A stretch of DNA of 37,026 nt from Conidiobolus incongruus B7586 (GCA_000697335.1 JNEM01011052.1:1-37026), one strand, 5' to 3'; shown: positions 11,781 through 22,939, counted from the stretch's first letter. The notes: generated from the letters alone by a model not told the origin. Program-made: numbers and translations.

Positions 11781-12624
11781 TTATAATGAATGGTCTAATA
11801 GATAATTGGTGGCTTGAACGAGGTCATTATTAAACTTTTCAAGTGCTTTGACTACATCAGGACGATTGAAACCCATATTCGTGAGTTGATCAATATGTTC
11901 AGGGTTGACAGTAGGGGGTGAGCTGGCAAAGGATTTGGGTGGGAGTGGCGGTGGGGATGCATTACGTCTTGGTATTACATGTGGAATAGAGCCAGGTAAG
12001 TTATTTTTTAGCACATGTGCATTTGGTGGAAGAGGACCATATTGTGGGCTGACAGTAGGAGGTGAAGCTGTGCGGAATGTAGGTGGTAAAGTTTGGTAAA
12101 TATTGACTGGTGGCTGTTGTGGGCGCTTTGGTAATTGGGGATTAAATACTTGTCCTAATTGTGCTAGGTCTTGCTTAACCGAATTTTGAGGATTTTCAAA
12201 ATTAATTTTATCTGAAGCTGAAGGTAAATTTTCTTCAAATTCAGATAAATCAAATGAAGGTTTGATGTGCGTATTTTTCTTAGAAGCTCCCGTTTCTGAA
12301 TCGATTTTAGAGAGACTATTTGTAGGAGCCAAAGTAGGCCTAGTATCCAAAGTTGGTGTACTCTCTCTTAATGGTGATTCACTTAATAAAGGATCAAGTT
12401 TATTAGTAGCATCTTGTCTTTCTTGATCTAGCAAAGATTCTTCTAAATTACAATCGACTTGTAGCTATTTAAACATTAGTATATAAATAGTAAAAGTATT
12501 ATAGAGGGCTTACATAGTCGAAATTTATAGGAAACTGAGTATATTCACTAGGTAAAGTTACACTTTGAGGAACGTTATAGGGCAAGTAAACAGCTAATCG
12601 ATAGTTATCTAATAAATGCTGCAT
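11781..12624 (-). CDS. UBA-domain protein, UBAP1-like (putative ESCRT-I subunit)
   Basis: Two exons, 12624-12514 and 12464-11781, joined in phase 0 across a 49-base intron (GTAAGC...TAG), give 264 residues. The N-terminus (HLLDNYRLAVYLPY, then NVPQSVTLPSEYTQF and a FDY/NLEE stretch) can be aligned by eye with the UMA-type N-terminal box of animal UBAP1 (LDDVPFKTGDKF...LP...YDFSLE). The middle, residues about 65-215, is Pro/Ser-rich and probably disordered, with PPLPPK-like proline motifs. The last ~42 residues are a UBA fold containing the MGF loop (IDQLTNMGF...ALEKFNNDLVQATNYLL), which binds ubiquitin. UBAP1 joins ESCRT-I to ubiquitinated cargo at endosomes. The UBA call is firm; the UBAP1 assignment is inference from architecture and a short motif. 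An AG just before the ATG could mark an upstream exon, but no in-frame one was found. Confidence 0.7.
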
Positions 12625-12953
12625 CTAATGAAATATTTTAATGATTTGATATTAAATTATTAATTAACAAATAAATTGCGAAATTTTAACAATTAATTGA
12701 TGATGACTTGATTTTAATCCCATTTATCGCATCATTTTCATATATGGGTCATTTTTAACAATCTAAATTTAAATTTTTAATTCAATTCAAAAATCATACA
12801 TGTAAATGTTGAATGTTTCCTTGTCATCAAAAATGTTATAAAATCATATATTAAGATACTTCTTAACCCGCTTTGATAATTCGAAAAATCAAAAATAATA
12901 ATAACATAGTTAACTAGTAAAAGTATTTCAAATATTCAAAATTTCAATTAGTG
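12625..12953. promoter_or_regulatory. Shared divergent promoter region
   Basis: 329 bases separate the start codons of the UBA-domain gene (-) and HPC2 (+), so both promoters must lie here unless 5' exons are missed. I see no clear TATA box. CTTAACCCGCTTTGATAA at 12862-12879 is the least AT-rich patch. Confidence 0.5.
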
Positions 12954-15447
12954 ATGGTTACTGATGAGAAACCAGTAGACAACTCTACTGAACCTAATCA
13001 ACCTATTGCGCCGAATGAAAATAATGTACCAAATGAAACAAATGAGCATATTGAAACAATTGAAACAATTGAAACGCCTGAATCCACAGAAACACTTGAT
13101 TCAGAATTTACAGAAGAAACTGCTTCGATAGTTTTAGATTCTTCCGAACTTGATGATCCAGGATCTGGAGTTTCTTCACCTAGAATTCCGATTGAAGACA
13201 TTGAAACAATTAAAGATACTGTATTAGAAGTTGATATCTCAAAACCAACTATTTTTAATTTTCACAAAACTTTAACCGCTCATTTTCTAAACCTTAATCA
13301 AACGGACCAAGGTGACCTTGAAGCCTTAGAAAATGAATTAGAACGTTGGCAAACAGGTTTAAGCGAAAATTCGTCAGAAGCCGAAGAGGACGAAGAGATG
13401 GACCCTGAAGATAATGAGGTTCCTGTACAGGTTCATGAGCCAACACCTCAAAGAGTAAAAATATCTCAATTTGGTTAATATATTTCAAAATAGTAATTAT
13501 ATTATATTTCTTATTAGGCTAGAAGAAGAGATAAATATGATCTACAAGACGATTTCATAGACGACTCTGAAGCTCCTAAGCCTCACGAAATAACAGAAAA
13601 AGAGATGAAAGCACTTCAACTTAAAAACTTTATTATCAAATCTGCTGCTTCAACATCGAAAAAATTGGTACTTAAAGAAAATTCCAGACCCAAAAATACA
13701 AATGTAGTATCCAAGCAAAAATCAAAATCAACTCCAAATATTCAACAAAAATCTTCCAAACCTAAATCCAATACTAATGGATCTCTTCAAACAACCCCTT
13801 CAAAATCTTTCAAATCTAAGGAACCGAAACCTTTGCCTAAGTAATTTCATAATATTTTAACCATTATAGCTGTTCTAACTTTGTCAAATAGCAATTCTTC
13901 TACGAAACATATCCAAATTTCTGTAAACCAACCAACCTACATTGATAATAGTTCCGATTCTGATGATTTAAGCGAGTTGACTACTTGGACTCCTTCCCCT
14001 CCTCCCCAGTCAAATATTCAATTTGAAGCTAACTCTGAAAAAAATAACTTAGGACCAAAGAGGTAAATATTATTTTCAGTCCATTTTTAATAATTCAATA
14101 TGCTAATATTAATACACAGAAATGTTAATTCTGGTTCTTCATCAAAGGATCAAATCCTTGATACATCTCAACAATTGAACATCACAAGAAAATCGAGTAC
14201 ACATAATCCATCAATCAATATATCATCTTTTTCGATTAAAGAAAATTCCAAAAATATTCAAACTGGTCCTGCTAAAAGAAAAGCTATGTCTAATTTTATA
14301 TTTTATAAAGAAAATCCTACTAAATCTGTGAAAAAATCAGTACAAAGGTATATTAATCCTATTTTATTAATTTTTGCATTTAATCAATATATTTATTTTA
14401 GCTCCCACGCCATTCAAATTTATCCTGAATCGGACACTAGTACTCTTACTGATTTATCTTCCCATAGCCTTGACAGCCCTACCTCCTCACCATCCTCTAC
14501 TCATATTTCACAAACAGTAAATCTGCAGCCCACACCTGCAAGGTCTAACAGAATGAGGTATTTATAATTACTTCCTACTTGATAATATAAAATAACAACA
14601 AATTAAGGGTTAATAGAATTAGAGCAACTGGAGTCTCCAGTCATCAAATGCCAGATACAACCAGTGCTGAACTTCAAACTCCAACTACTTCAGATCCACA
14701 CAATCCGAGTAACCACAATTTATTTAACCAGCCATACCTAGAAATAAATCCATCACCAGGTAAATGTTATTTGTCAATAATTAAATTTCTAAATTCTAAA
14801 TATTAGTATATTTAGATAATAATTTTTCTGAAACTTTTAATCAAGCCTACACCTCTACATCTCAAGCCTCGATTGGTTTAGAAAGAAGGCAGCAAAAAGG
14901 CTCAATAGCTCATTTACTATCTGATCCTCCTGAAGATGTTTCCCATTCTCAAACCCCCAAGCCATCATTTATTAATTCTGTTAAAAGCTCTATTGAGTAT
15001 ATGCTAAATAATCCTAACTCAAATTTGCCTCCTTCAATTCAGAATCAAGTACAGAATAATATCCGCGATAGAATGAATCAAGAATTGAATGAATCCAGAG
15101 TTCTGAACACATCCTCAAATACGAGATCCAGTATACTTAATTTATCTAATCCATCATCTAATCCGCAAAATCATCCAGCCAATCCAGATACAATCAATTC
15201 AACTGATAATCTCAGCGTTCCAGAGTCATCTCTTTTCATTTTATCTAGCAACGATAATAATTCATCCAATCCATCTCAACAAATATATAACACGCAGTTG
15301 ATCAATAGCTCTGATCAATCGCTTCCATCAACTAGCACTAATTTAACTAAGAGTGCAAGAAGAAATCGTCCAACTAGAAGTAACAGCAAGCGAACTGGAC
15401 AAAATTCGCAAATTTATACTTTTGTTATTTCCGATGAGGATGATTAA
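12954..15447 (+). CDS. HPC2: HPC2/ubinuclein-family subunit of the HIR histone chaperone complex
   Basis: Seven exons: 12954-13454, 13518-13840, 13892-14062, 14120-14347, 14402-14557, 14608-14759, 14816-15447, coding 720 residues. Introns are 50-63 bases and phases match. The intron before exon 3 shows a clear CTAAC branch point. The key evidence is the Hpc2-related domain made by the exon 1/2 join at about residues 165-185: RRRDKYDLQDDFIDDSE, matching the YDxxDxFIDDSE signature of yeast Hpc2 and animal ubinuclein. This motif contacts the HIRA/Hir subunit; the complex deposits H3-H4 outside replication. Exon 1 encodes an acidic Thr/Glu-rich tail; after the motif come a Lys/Ser basic stretch and a long Ser/Asn/Pro-rich region, probably disordered. 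The first intron must use the donor at 13455, because the later GTTAAT puts a stop in frame. The last acceptor could also be at 14807 (+3 residues). GTG at 12951 just before the ATG is not the start. Confidence 0.82.
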
Positions 15448-17642
15448 GTTTTATTTGCATCATTTAATATTTATAATCAGCATTGCTCCCATATAAATGT
15501 AAATAAAATTTAAATAACTATATTTGATTTATTTTATATGGTATATATATAAATAACTTCTTATTTAAATTCGTATTGAAAGTTTTAATACCCTTATTTT
15601 TTATGAATGATTTGTATGAATTTGTATACTGATAAATCTCTGATCATTTTTGTTTTAAATAAATAAATATAAATTTAATTTAATTAATTTCTTTTTTGGA
15701 AAAAATTTATTAACTCAAATTGTCATTCTTGATAATCTTAATATTTGGTTTGGATTAATTGAAAAGTTTAACAATATATTAAACTATAGATAATTTCTAA
15801 CCTTATATTGAAATTTAATTATATAGTTTAAACCAGTGTGTCGAAATTAAGATGAATTCCATAAAAAGAAAAATGATCAAGAAAACAATATTAATAATTG
15901 AAATTAATAATACAAAAACTCATATTTCATTTTCTATTTTAAATTTTTAATATTCTTTGTTAATATGACAGTTGAATAATTATTATTTCAATTAATGATA
16001 ATTGAAAATTTTCATTGAATAAAATTTGATTTATTAATTTGATAATAAATGATACAATTTTTATAATTTACTAATAAATTAACTTGTATTCATTATTTAC
16101 AAATTAAAGTAACTTATATATAAAATTGGTTTTAATATAATTATAAAGTAATATTTAATACAAAGTAATTTTTGATATTCAATTTTTTCGGATTATTGAT
16201 GAATATTTAAAATCTGTCCTTATAATAATTAATCTTAGTAAAATAATTACTAGAAATCTTAACAGTCTTAATTATACCAATATTTTTTGACTATTTTCTC
16301 AAAATTTTTAATGAATTTAAAATTGAGAATTAGATTATTTTAGAAAATAATTGATGTTCCAATTTGTCTACAATTATAAATTGACATAATTTTAAGTTAA
16401 AAATTAAACTTGATAAATTAAAATAGAATGTATATTAATCCTCAAATTTTTTCAAAATTACATATTAAATTTATTAAATAATAAGATAAATTGGTCATAA
16501 TCATTCTTGGAAATTATACTTTTACCAATGTTATAATAATTTTAATAGCCAATATCGACTATACTTGAATTTTCATCATTTTTTCATAGTCAAAATCAAT
16601 TATTACAAAGTTTAAATCGTTACTTTACCAAAATAATACATTGCAAATGTAAACCAATGTGATAAATATAGTTAATAATAAATTCGTTTTCATAGGGTGG
16701 CTTCATTGTTAAACGCCCATTTTCTTAATCAAAGCAGTTATCTATATTATAATTATAGTATAATACTTTGAAATTTTTATTGAATTATGATTTTATATTT
16801 ATTATGAAAGGATCGAATAATGAGGAATAGATACTTTAAAAATCGATTAGAGTTTATTTACTTATATAAATTTCAGTAGTGATAGTATTAATTATAGAAG
16901 AATAATGTCACTATAATTATCATTTATACGATTAATCATAATTAATCCTGATCATGTGACTAAATCCATCAATACTAGATTTAACTCTAAAATTTTTGCA
17001 AAAATTTGATGATTAATTGATAGATAAATTTGGTAATTTTTAAAAGGATGATCAAATCAGTTCTCAAAATTTGATTAAATTTAATTGATTTGTACCTCTT
17101 GTTCTAGCCAAAAATTTAGAGTTTATGAACTCACTCATATTTAAAAATATACACTAAACTAGGAGGATTTTGTTGGTTTATAATTCGATTAATGCCTCAT
17201 ATCAACCAAGCTTACTAAAACTGAACCCAAGTGTTCTTACTCTAGTATTAATTTATTCATCTGATTCACAAAATAACAAAAATTAAAAAATTATGATAAG
17301 TTCTAATAAAATATATTCAAAGAATAGTAAAAATAAATAAGAATATGGTTGCATTTGAATGCATAATAATGCTAGCAAATGCGAACAATATACCAATTGT
17401 TTCAATTACATATTGAACATAATATATGTAGACATTTTATTGATTAATTCCTATTAATGATAAATACATTTCTATAGTATGTTGAAATAATCTGAAATAA
17501 TTGAGTTGTTTAATAATATATATTTTTCAAAGTTATTAAAAATGAAACATGGACAATTCTAAGTATCCTAAATGTCATATTACTAATGATATAACAACCA
17601 ATAACATTAGCAATATGTGTGGTTATATTATGCTAAATATTT
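15448..17642. other. AT-rich spacer after HPC2
   Basis: About 2.2 kb. HPC2 3' UTR first, then very AT-rich DNA. Less AT-rich patches at about 16695-16740 and 17155-17275 were read on both strands and give no convincing protein or RNA. Confidence 0.5.
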
Positions 17643-17956
17643 TTAATTACACAATTCTTTTTCCCATAAGAATCGCTCCAAAATTTCGTCAATCCCAATA
17701 AAATTAGCGAATTGAAACTCGAGATTTATCCACTGGTAAAAATTACTCTGATGAATTAATTAAAAAAGAAATTTCAATAATTATAACTAATAAAATTTTC
17801 TTCTAAGCCATTATATACAATATGCAAAATTATAAATATAATAAAAATATGCAAATATAAATTACCCAACATTTCAGTAATTAAATCAGAGTTTATAGGA
17901 TTGACTTTATTTTGAAATAAAATCCATTGATCATATACTGCTAATTTCCTCAATTA
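17643..17956 (-). pseudogene. Orphan exon-like pieces of an unknown protein
   Basis: Two minus-strand stretches look coding. One (17956-17866) reads LRKLAVYDQWILFQNKV and on to ITEMLG, ending at a good GTAATT donor. The other (about 17747-17643) reads YQWINLEFQFANFIGIDEIL and on to KELCN, then a stop, after CAG acceptors. They contain Trp, Asp, Gln and Glu in a way random AT-rich DNA rarely does. The donor leaves phase 1, but the second piece needs phase 0, and no ATG or upstream exon fits before CYS4 begins at 18069. So this is either a decayed gene end or a gene whose splicing I could not solve. No family recognised. Confidence 0.3.
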
Positions 17957-18002
17957 ATAAATGAAACGAATTTGGTAAATAAAATTCTGATCAACAAATT
18001 GG

Positions 18003-18010
18003 TATAAATA
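18003..18010 (+). promoter_or_regulatory. TATA box of CYS4
   Basis: TATAAATA lies 59 bases before the start codon, a plausible spacing for a short fungal 5' UTR. Confidence 0.45.
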
Positions 18011-18068
18011 CAAGAGAATGTATTAATATTTCTTAGTATTTTGATCAAATAATATAGATAAAAATATA

Positions 18069-19798
18069 ATGGAATTCCCTGAAGTAAATAGCAAAAATTT
18101 ACACTCTGAACAATTTACTCATCGTCCTTTGTAAGTTATGTTATATTATAAATTAATTTCAATAATCTCATGTAATATTTAAGTTTAATATGATTTATAT
18201 CTTATCCAATATTTAAAATTAGTGTCACTCATTTAGCTCAATATACTAACCTTATTCTTTAATATTTAGTGCCCCTGAGCCTAAAGTTCTCAACTCCATT
18301 TTAGATCACATTGGTAACACTCCTTTGGTCAAGATCAACAGAATCGCTCAAGCTGAAGGTTTGGAATGTGACATGTGTAAGTTTTATAATATAAACCTCA
18401 TAATCATTTCTCATTAACGTATGTTTTCATATAGATGTCAAGTGTGAATTTTTTAACGCTGGTGGCTCCGTCAAAGATCGTATCGCTAGACGTATGGTCG
18501 AACAAGCCGAAAAGGATGGTATTTTGAAGCCTGGATGCACTATCATTGAACCCACTTCTGGTAACACTGGTATTGGTCTCGCATTAGCTGCCGCTGTCAA
18601 AGGCTACAAGGCCATTATCACCTTGCCCGAAAAGATGAGTCAAGAAAAGGTCGATGTTCTCAAAGCTTTGGGTGCTGAAATTATTCGTACTCCCACTGAA
18701 GCCGCCTACGACTCCCCCTACAGTCATATTGGTGTTGCCAAGAAGCTTAACGCTGAAATTAAGGACTCCGTCATTTTGGATCAATACCGCAACCCCTACA
18801 ATCCTCTCGCTCACTATGACGAAACTGCTGAAGAAATTCTTAGATCTTTGGATGATCAAGTAGATATGCTCGTTGCTGGTGCTGGTACTGGTGGTACTAT
18901 CACCGGTATTGCTACCAAGCTGAAGGAAAGATGCCCCAACGTCAAGGTTGTTGGTGTCGATCCCCACGGTTCCATTTTAGCTCTTCCTGAATCTCTCAAC
19001 ACTGAAACTGGTGGTTATAAGGTTGAAGGTATTGGTTATGATTTCATTCCTGATGTGTTAGATCGTGATATTGTTGACGAATGGATCAAATCTAACGATA
19101 AGGAATCCTTCTTGATGGCTAGACGCTTGATCCGTGAAGAAGGTATCTTATGTGGTGGCTCTAGTGGTACTGCTATGGCTGCTGCTATCAAGGCTGCCAA
19201 GTCTTTGAAGAAGGGTCAAAAGTGTGTTGTTATCTTACCTGATTCCATTAGAAACTACATGACTAAATTCTTGAACGATGGCTGGATGAAGCAAAACCAA
19301 TTTGTTGATGAAGCTTTCCAAAAACAAGAAGACCACAAGGTTGAACAATGGCAAGGTGCTACCATTAAGGATCTTAACCTCCAACCCGCTGTCACCATTG
19401 AACACGCCACCACTTGCCGTGAAGCTGTCAGCATTATGGAAAGAAACTCCTTTGATCAACTTCCCGTCATTTCCGGTAAAACTGGTAAGGTTGTTGGTTT
19501 AGTTACTATGGGTAACATCTTATCTCGCTTATCATCCAAGCGTGCCACCTCTGATTCCCCAGTTTCCGAAGTTATGTTCAAATTCGCTGGACCTGGAGCC
19601 AAATTCAAGGAAATTACCGTTGACACTCCCTTGGCTGACTTAAATCAATTTTTCGAACTCAACAGCTGTGCTCTCGTCACCAAACGTGTCGAATTCATTG
19701 AAAAGGAAGGCGACAAACCCCAACACATTCTTAAAGTCGTTCACATTGTTACCAAAGTTGATCTCCTGAAGTTCTTAGTCGACAAGAACGCATTATAA
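18069..19798 (+). CDS. CYS4: Cystathionine beta-synthase
   Basis: Three exons, 18069-18130, 18270-18376 and 18435-19798, give 510 residues (yeast Cys4 is 507). Introns are 139 and 58 bases with GTAAGT donors; the first has an ACTAAC branch point. The enzyme joins serine and homocysteine into cystathionine, the first step of transsulfuration, with PLP in the cytosol. Seen: GGSVKDR with the PLP lysine K70; TSGNTGIG (97-104); the phosphate loop GTGGTITG (207-214); [14 protein letters not shown] and GGSSGTA (297-303). EGIGYDFIP is characteristic of CBS rather than plain cysteine synthase. Two CBS (Bateman) repeats follow from about 365 to the end ([20 protein letters not shown] in the first). The N-terminus lacks the haem-binding Cys/His segment of animal CBS, as in yeast. 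Codons are markedly richer in C and G at third positions than in neighbouring genes, suggesting high expression. The gene faces the cysteine-rich membrane-protein gene tail to tail. Confidence 0.97.
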
Positions 19799-20062
19799 AT
19801 TTTAAAATAGTGTTAAATATTATATTAATGATAAATCTGACAATCTCATCACTAATACTCATTACTTTTATATTTTATAATAATATTATAGAATATTCAT
19901 ATCTTGAGTTAATAATCTCATCATAATTTTATTTGATTTTTTTATTGAAATATAAATAATAATAAAATTATTTTAAATAATAAATATCAAAAAAATATTA
20001 TTAAAAATAAATTTAAATCAATATTAAAAATATTAAGTCTAATATGATCATATTTATTTCAA
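19799..20062. other. Convergent 3' intergenic region
   Basis: 264 AT-rich bases between two facing stop codons; must hold both 3' ends. AATAAT/AATAAA-like runs are plentiful, so individual poly-A sites cannot be chosen. Confidence 0.5.
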
Positions 20063-20977
20063 TTAATTAGAATTGTGAGGCATATCATAAACTCTAGCAC
20101 GATTACCTGGAACCGCATTCTTTAGAGGTTGAATTGGGATGAATTGAGTTCGTTCCAAAGTGGAATTAGAATGATCATCTTTAGTTTCAATAATACCCCG
20201 TCTAGTCATCATTTGATCAATTTTCAAAGTCCTAATTTTTCTCTTAATCACTCGATGATTTCGAAGCATTATCAGCGGTAGTATGATGATAATCGACAAG
20301 AATATAACGATAATGGAAATTAGAATAGTGTTAGAAATTCTATTGTTATCTGTGTTCGAAGAGCATTGAGAATTGTTGGGAATGCATCTGATTAAATTTA
20401 CACTTTGAGCTGCTGATATACAGGTTCCATTTTCGTAACGTTCTCCAACTGGACAGTTTTTCATACATTTTCTATTGTTTAAAATATAGCCAGAGTTGCA
20501 GGAAATACAATTATATTGAATATATTTGAATCCATTTAGTATTTGTACCGAAGTGAAATTATAATCGCATTCCAAACAGTTGTCAGGACATGGATCACAC
20601 TGGTTATTGAGACTTACAACACGACCACTTCCACAAGGCTGATCAATTCCTTTTGGTATGCAGGTAGTGCCATCGAGGACATAATGTGATTCGCAAGCTA
20701 AGCACTGGTCAATACCAGGTCCAAAGCAAACTGAGCAGCTAGAGTGGCATGTTTCGCACAATCCATTCGAATTTAAGTAGCCTTTAGTCATATTGGATTT
20801 ACTCAATAATTCTAAAGTGCATCGACGTTGATAAGTCTGCTGGCATTGGGTATTTGAAATTTCCAAATAATTGGAGAGGCATTTATTACACGTTCCATCA
20901 CTTGAGCATTCGCTACATCCAGGAGGACAAGTATGGCAACGATCATGAAATCGAAATTCAGTAGGATTACAACTCAT
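20063..20977 (-). CDS. Cysteine-rich (furin/growth-factor-receptor-like) single-pass membrane protein
   Basis: 304 residues from the first in-frame ATG at 20977. Residues 1-210 are a run of cysteine-rich repeats of the furin-like/EGF-receptor type (CHTCPPGCSECSSDGTCNKC, CETCHSSCSVCFGPGIDQC, CDPCPDNCLEC, CISCNSGYILNNRKC), with several N-glycosylation sequons (NMT, NFT, NGT, NNS). One membrane helix follows at about 216-238 (ISIIVIFLSIIIILPLIML), then a basic stop-transfer stretch (RNHRVIKRKIR) and a 65-residue polar tail. This predicts a type I surface or secretory-pathway protein; ligand and role unknown. Oddity: no signal peptide precedes the first repeat, and an in-frame stop lies 11 codons upstream of the ATG. 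A first exon with the signal may be missed, but no candidate was found in the adjacent 200 bases. Confidence 0.75.
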   Translation of the reverse strand: MSCNPTEFRFHDRCHTCPPGCSECSSDGTCNKCLSNYLEISNTQCQQTYQRRCTLELLSKSNMTKGYLNSNGLCETCHSSCSVCFGPGIDQCLACESHYVLDGTTCIPKGIDQPCGSGRVVSLNNQCDPCPDNCLECDYNFTSVQILNGFKYIQYNCISCNSGYILNNRKCMKNCPVGERYENGTCISAAQSVNLIRCIPNNSQCSSNTDNNRISNTILISIIVIFLSIIIILPLIMLRNHRVIKRKIRTLKIDQMMTRRGIIETKDDHSNSTLERTQFIPIQPLKNAVPGNRARVYDMPHNSN

Positions 20978-21681
20978 TTGAATTAATGAAATTTCAATTA
21001 AATTCAATCAATTTATAAATAATTTCAAATATTGAAAACAAAGCAGGATTTTGATAATAAAGAGAGTATTATAATTACATTGTTAAAATGTGATTTAATT
21101 ATCCTTTCATTATTAATTAATATAAAATTAAATTGAATAATATTCAATTTTTTAATTTTATTTTCTTTGTAGTTTTAATAATTTTATCAAATTTAATCAA
21201 ATATTAAAAATTTTTATCATTACTCTATAAAAGATGATAAATCATTAGTTAATTTTGAAAAATTTAAATTTTCATATGATATTAAGGATATTTTGATAAT
21301 AATGTATTCAATCAATTTATAGTAATTTAAATATAATAATAATAATAATAATAATAAGATATTATTTAATATAATGTTTATTAAATAATATTAATTACAA
21401 ATAAATTAAATAATATAATGGAGACGAATTGTGGTGTTTATATTCATTTAATGATGTGAAAAGGACAAAGTCAGAATTAATTTGGGGTGAGTAATGTTAA
21501 TTAGAAAATAGAGAGGAATACATAAAAGGTGAAAGGTATAAAGAGACAATGGGAAATAAAATCAAAGTAGATTGGAGTGATGAAGAGTATAATGTGTGTT
21601 TATAAAAATAAGAAGACTGTACTAGATTATATACCAAAGGATTGGAAGAGCAAGATGATTATAAAATATGGCGAAAGATTC
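20978..21681. other. Spacer between the cysteine-rich gene and the 14-3-3 gene
   Basis: About 700 bases. 20978-21420 is very AT-rich and includes a (TAA)n run at about 21336-21357. 21420-21681 is purine-rich on the plus strand and is likely the pyrimidine-rich 3' UTR of the 14-3-3 gene. A 66-codon plus-strand frame at 21577 is a shadow. Confidence 0.5.
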
Positions 21682-22816
21682 TTATTCTTCAGCTTGATCT
21701 TTAGCTTCTTCACCATCTTGTGCAGTTTTTTCATCTTGGAGATCAGATTGCCACAATGTCAAATTATCACGAAGTAACTGCATGATTAAGGTACTATCCT
21801 TGTAGCATTCTTCACTTAAAGTATCCAATTCAGAGATGGCGTCATCAAAAGCTTTTTTAGCTAAAGAGCAAGCCTTAGCAGGGGCGTTTGAGATTTCATA
21901 ATAGAAAACAGAGTAATTGAGGGCTAAACCAAGTCGAATAGGATGAGTGGGAGCCAATTCAGCCAAGGCAATTTCTGAAGCAGCCTGATAAGCTTCATCA
22001 GCCTTAGCAGCACTTTCACTGCGTTTGTCTTCAACTGAAAATTCAGCAAGATAACGATAATAGTCACCCTTCATCTTATAATAAAAAACTTTGGATTCGC
22101 TCGTATCGGCATGGAGAAGTAAATCTTCCTCCAAAACGTTCAAAATATCGTAACAAATTTTAGAGAGTTCCTCTTCAACTTTAGCTCTATATTCTTTCAC
22201 TTTAGCAACATGAACTTCGTTCCCTTTGCTCTGTTCTTTTTGTTCGATAGAAGAGATGATTCTCCAAGAGGCACGTCGAGCACCAATAACATTCTTGTAA
22301 GCAACTGATAACAAGTTACGTTCTTCAACAGTTAATTCTTTATGAAGCTATAGAGGATAGAATAAAGTGTTATAAAAAGACATTTAAGATGAATAGATGA
22401 ATAGTAATTACCTTAGCAACAGCCTAATATATTCAATAAACAAAAAAAATAAAAAAATTAGTCAGTTGTTTAACAGTGAACCAATACAAAAGATACAAAA
22501 GATACAAAAGATACAAAAGATATAAAATAAGAAATTGGTAGAATACAATACCTTCATATGTTCAACCATTTCTAAATTTTAAAAACGATTTTTAAGTTAA
22601 TAATAAAGATAAAATTGAATAAATAAAAAATAATTACCATCGTAACGCTCAGCTTGTTCAGCTAATTTAGCCATAAAAACCTAAAGAATGAGAATAAATA
22701 CAAATGTTAAGAACCAATATTAGTGAAGGTGGTTACTTCATTTTCATGATCCTAAAAAAACAAAAATAGATTAATAAACAATATAAACCCAATACAATAT
22801 GATATCTTACAGCCAT
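21682..22816 (-). CDS. 14-3-3 protein
   Basis: Six coding exons: 22816-22811 (6 bases, Met-Ala), 22751-22737 (15), 22680-22638 (43), 22571-22552 (20), 22423-22412 (12), 22347-21682 (666). They join in phase to a 253-residue protein, normal for the family. 14-3-3 proteins form dimers of nine-helix subunits that bind phosphoserine/phosphothreonine motifs on many partners (in yeast Bmh1/2, in fission yeast Rad24/25). Diagnostic stretches: [69 protein letters not shown] and DNLTLWQSD. The K/R/R/Y phosphate pocket (K in YKNV, R in RRASWR, RY in YYRYL) is present. The tail is acidic (DLQDEK...DQAEE), as usual. Introns are 56-128 bases; the longest holds a 9-base tandem repeat. Codon use is less AT-biased than in neighbours. 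The micro-exons are supported by exact recovery of the conserved N-terminus. Confidence 0.97.
22484..22528. repeat. Intronic minisatellite (9-base unit)
   Basis: Four exact copies of ATACAAAAG and a fifth degenerate one, inside the 128-base fourth intron of the 14-3-3 gene; this explains why that intron is about twice as long as the others. Confidence 0.9.
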
Positions 22817-22939
22817 ATTGACAAATTAATAATATTAATATGAAAAAAGTTTAATAAACGGATTGAATATGTAGTTTGGATCAAGAGGAGTAGATAAACT
22901 TAAGAGATTAAGAAAAATCTAGAGACTGAAAATTTGATG

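Noticed and set aside
12998-13201. Minus-strand Ser/Val-rich frame inside HPC2 exon 1
   Set aside because: Antisense of the Glu/Thr-rich coding strand; no independent support.
18584-18967. 127-codon minus-strand frame inside CYS4
   Set aside because: Antisense shadow of a fully conserved CYS4 exon.
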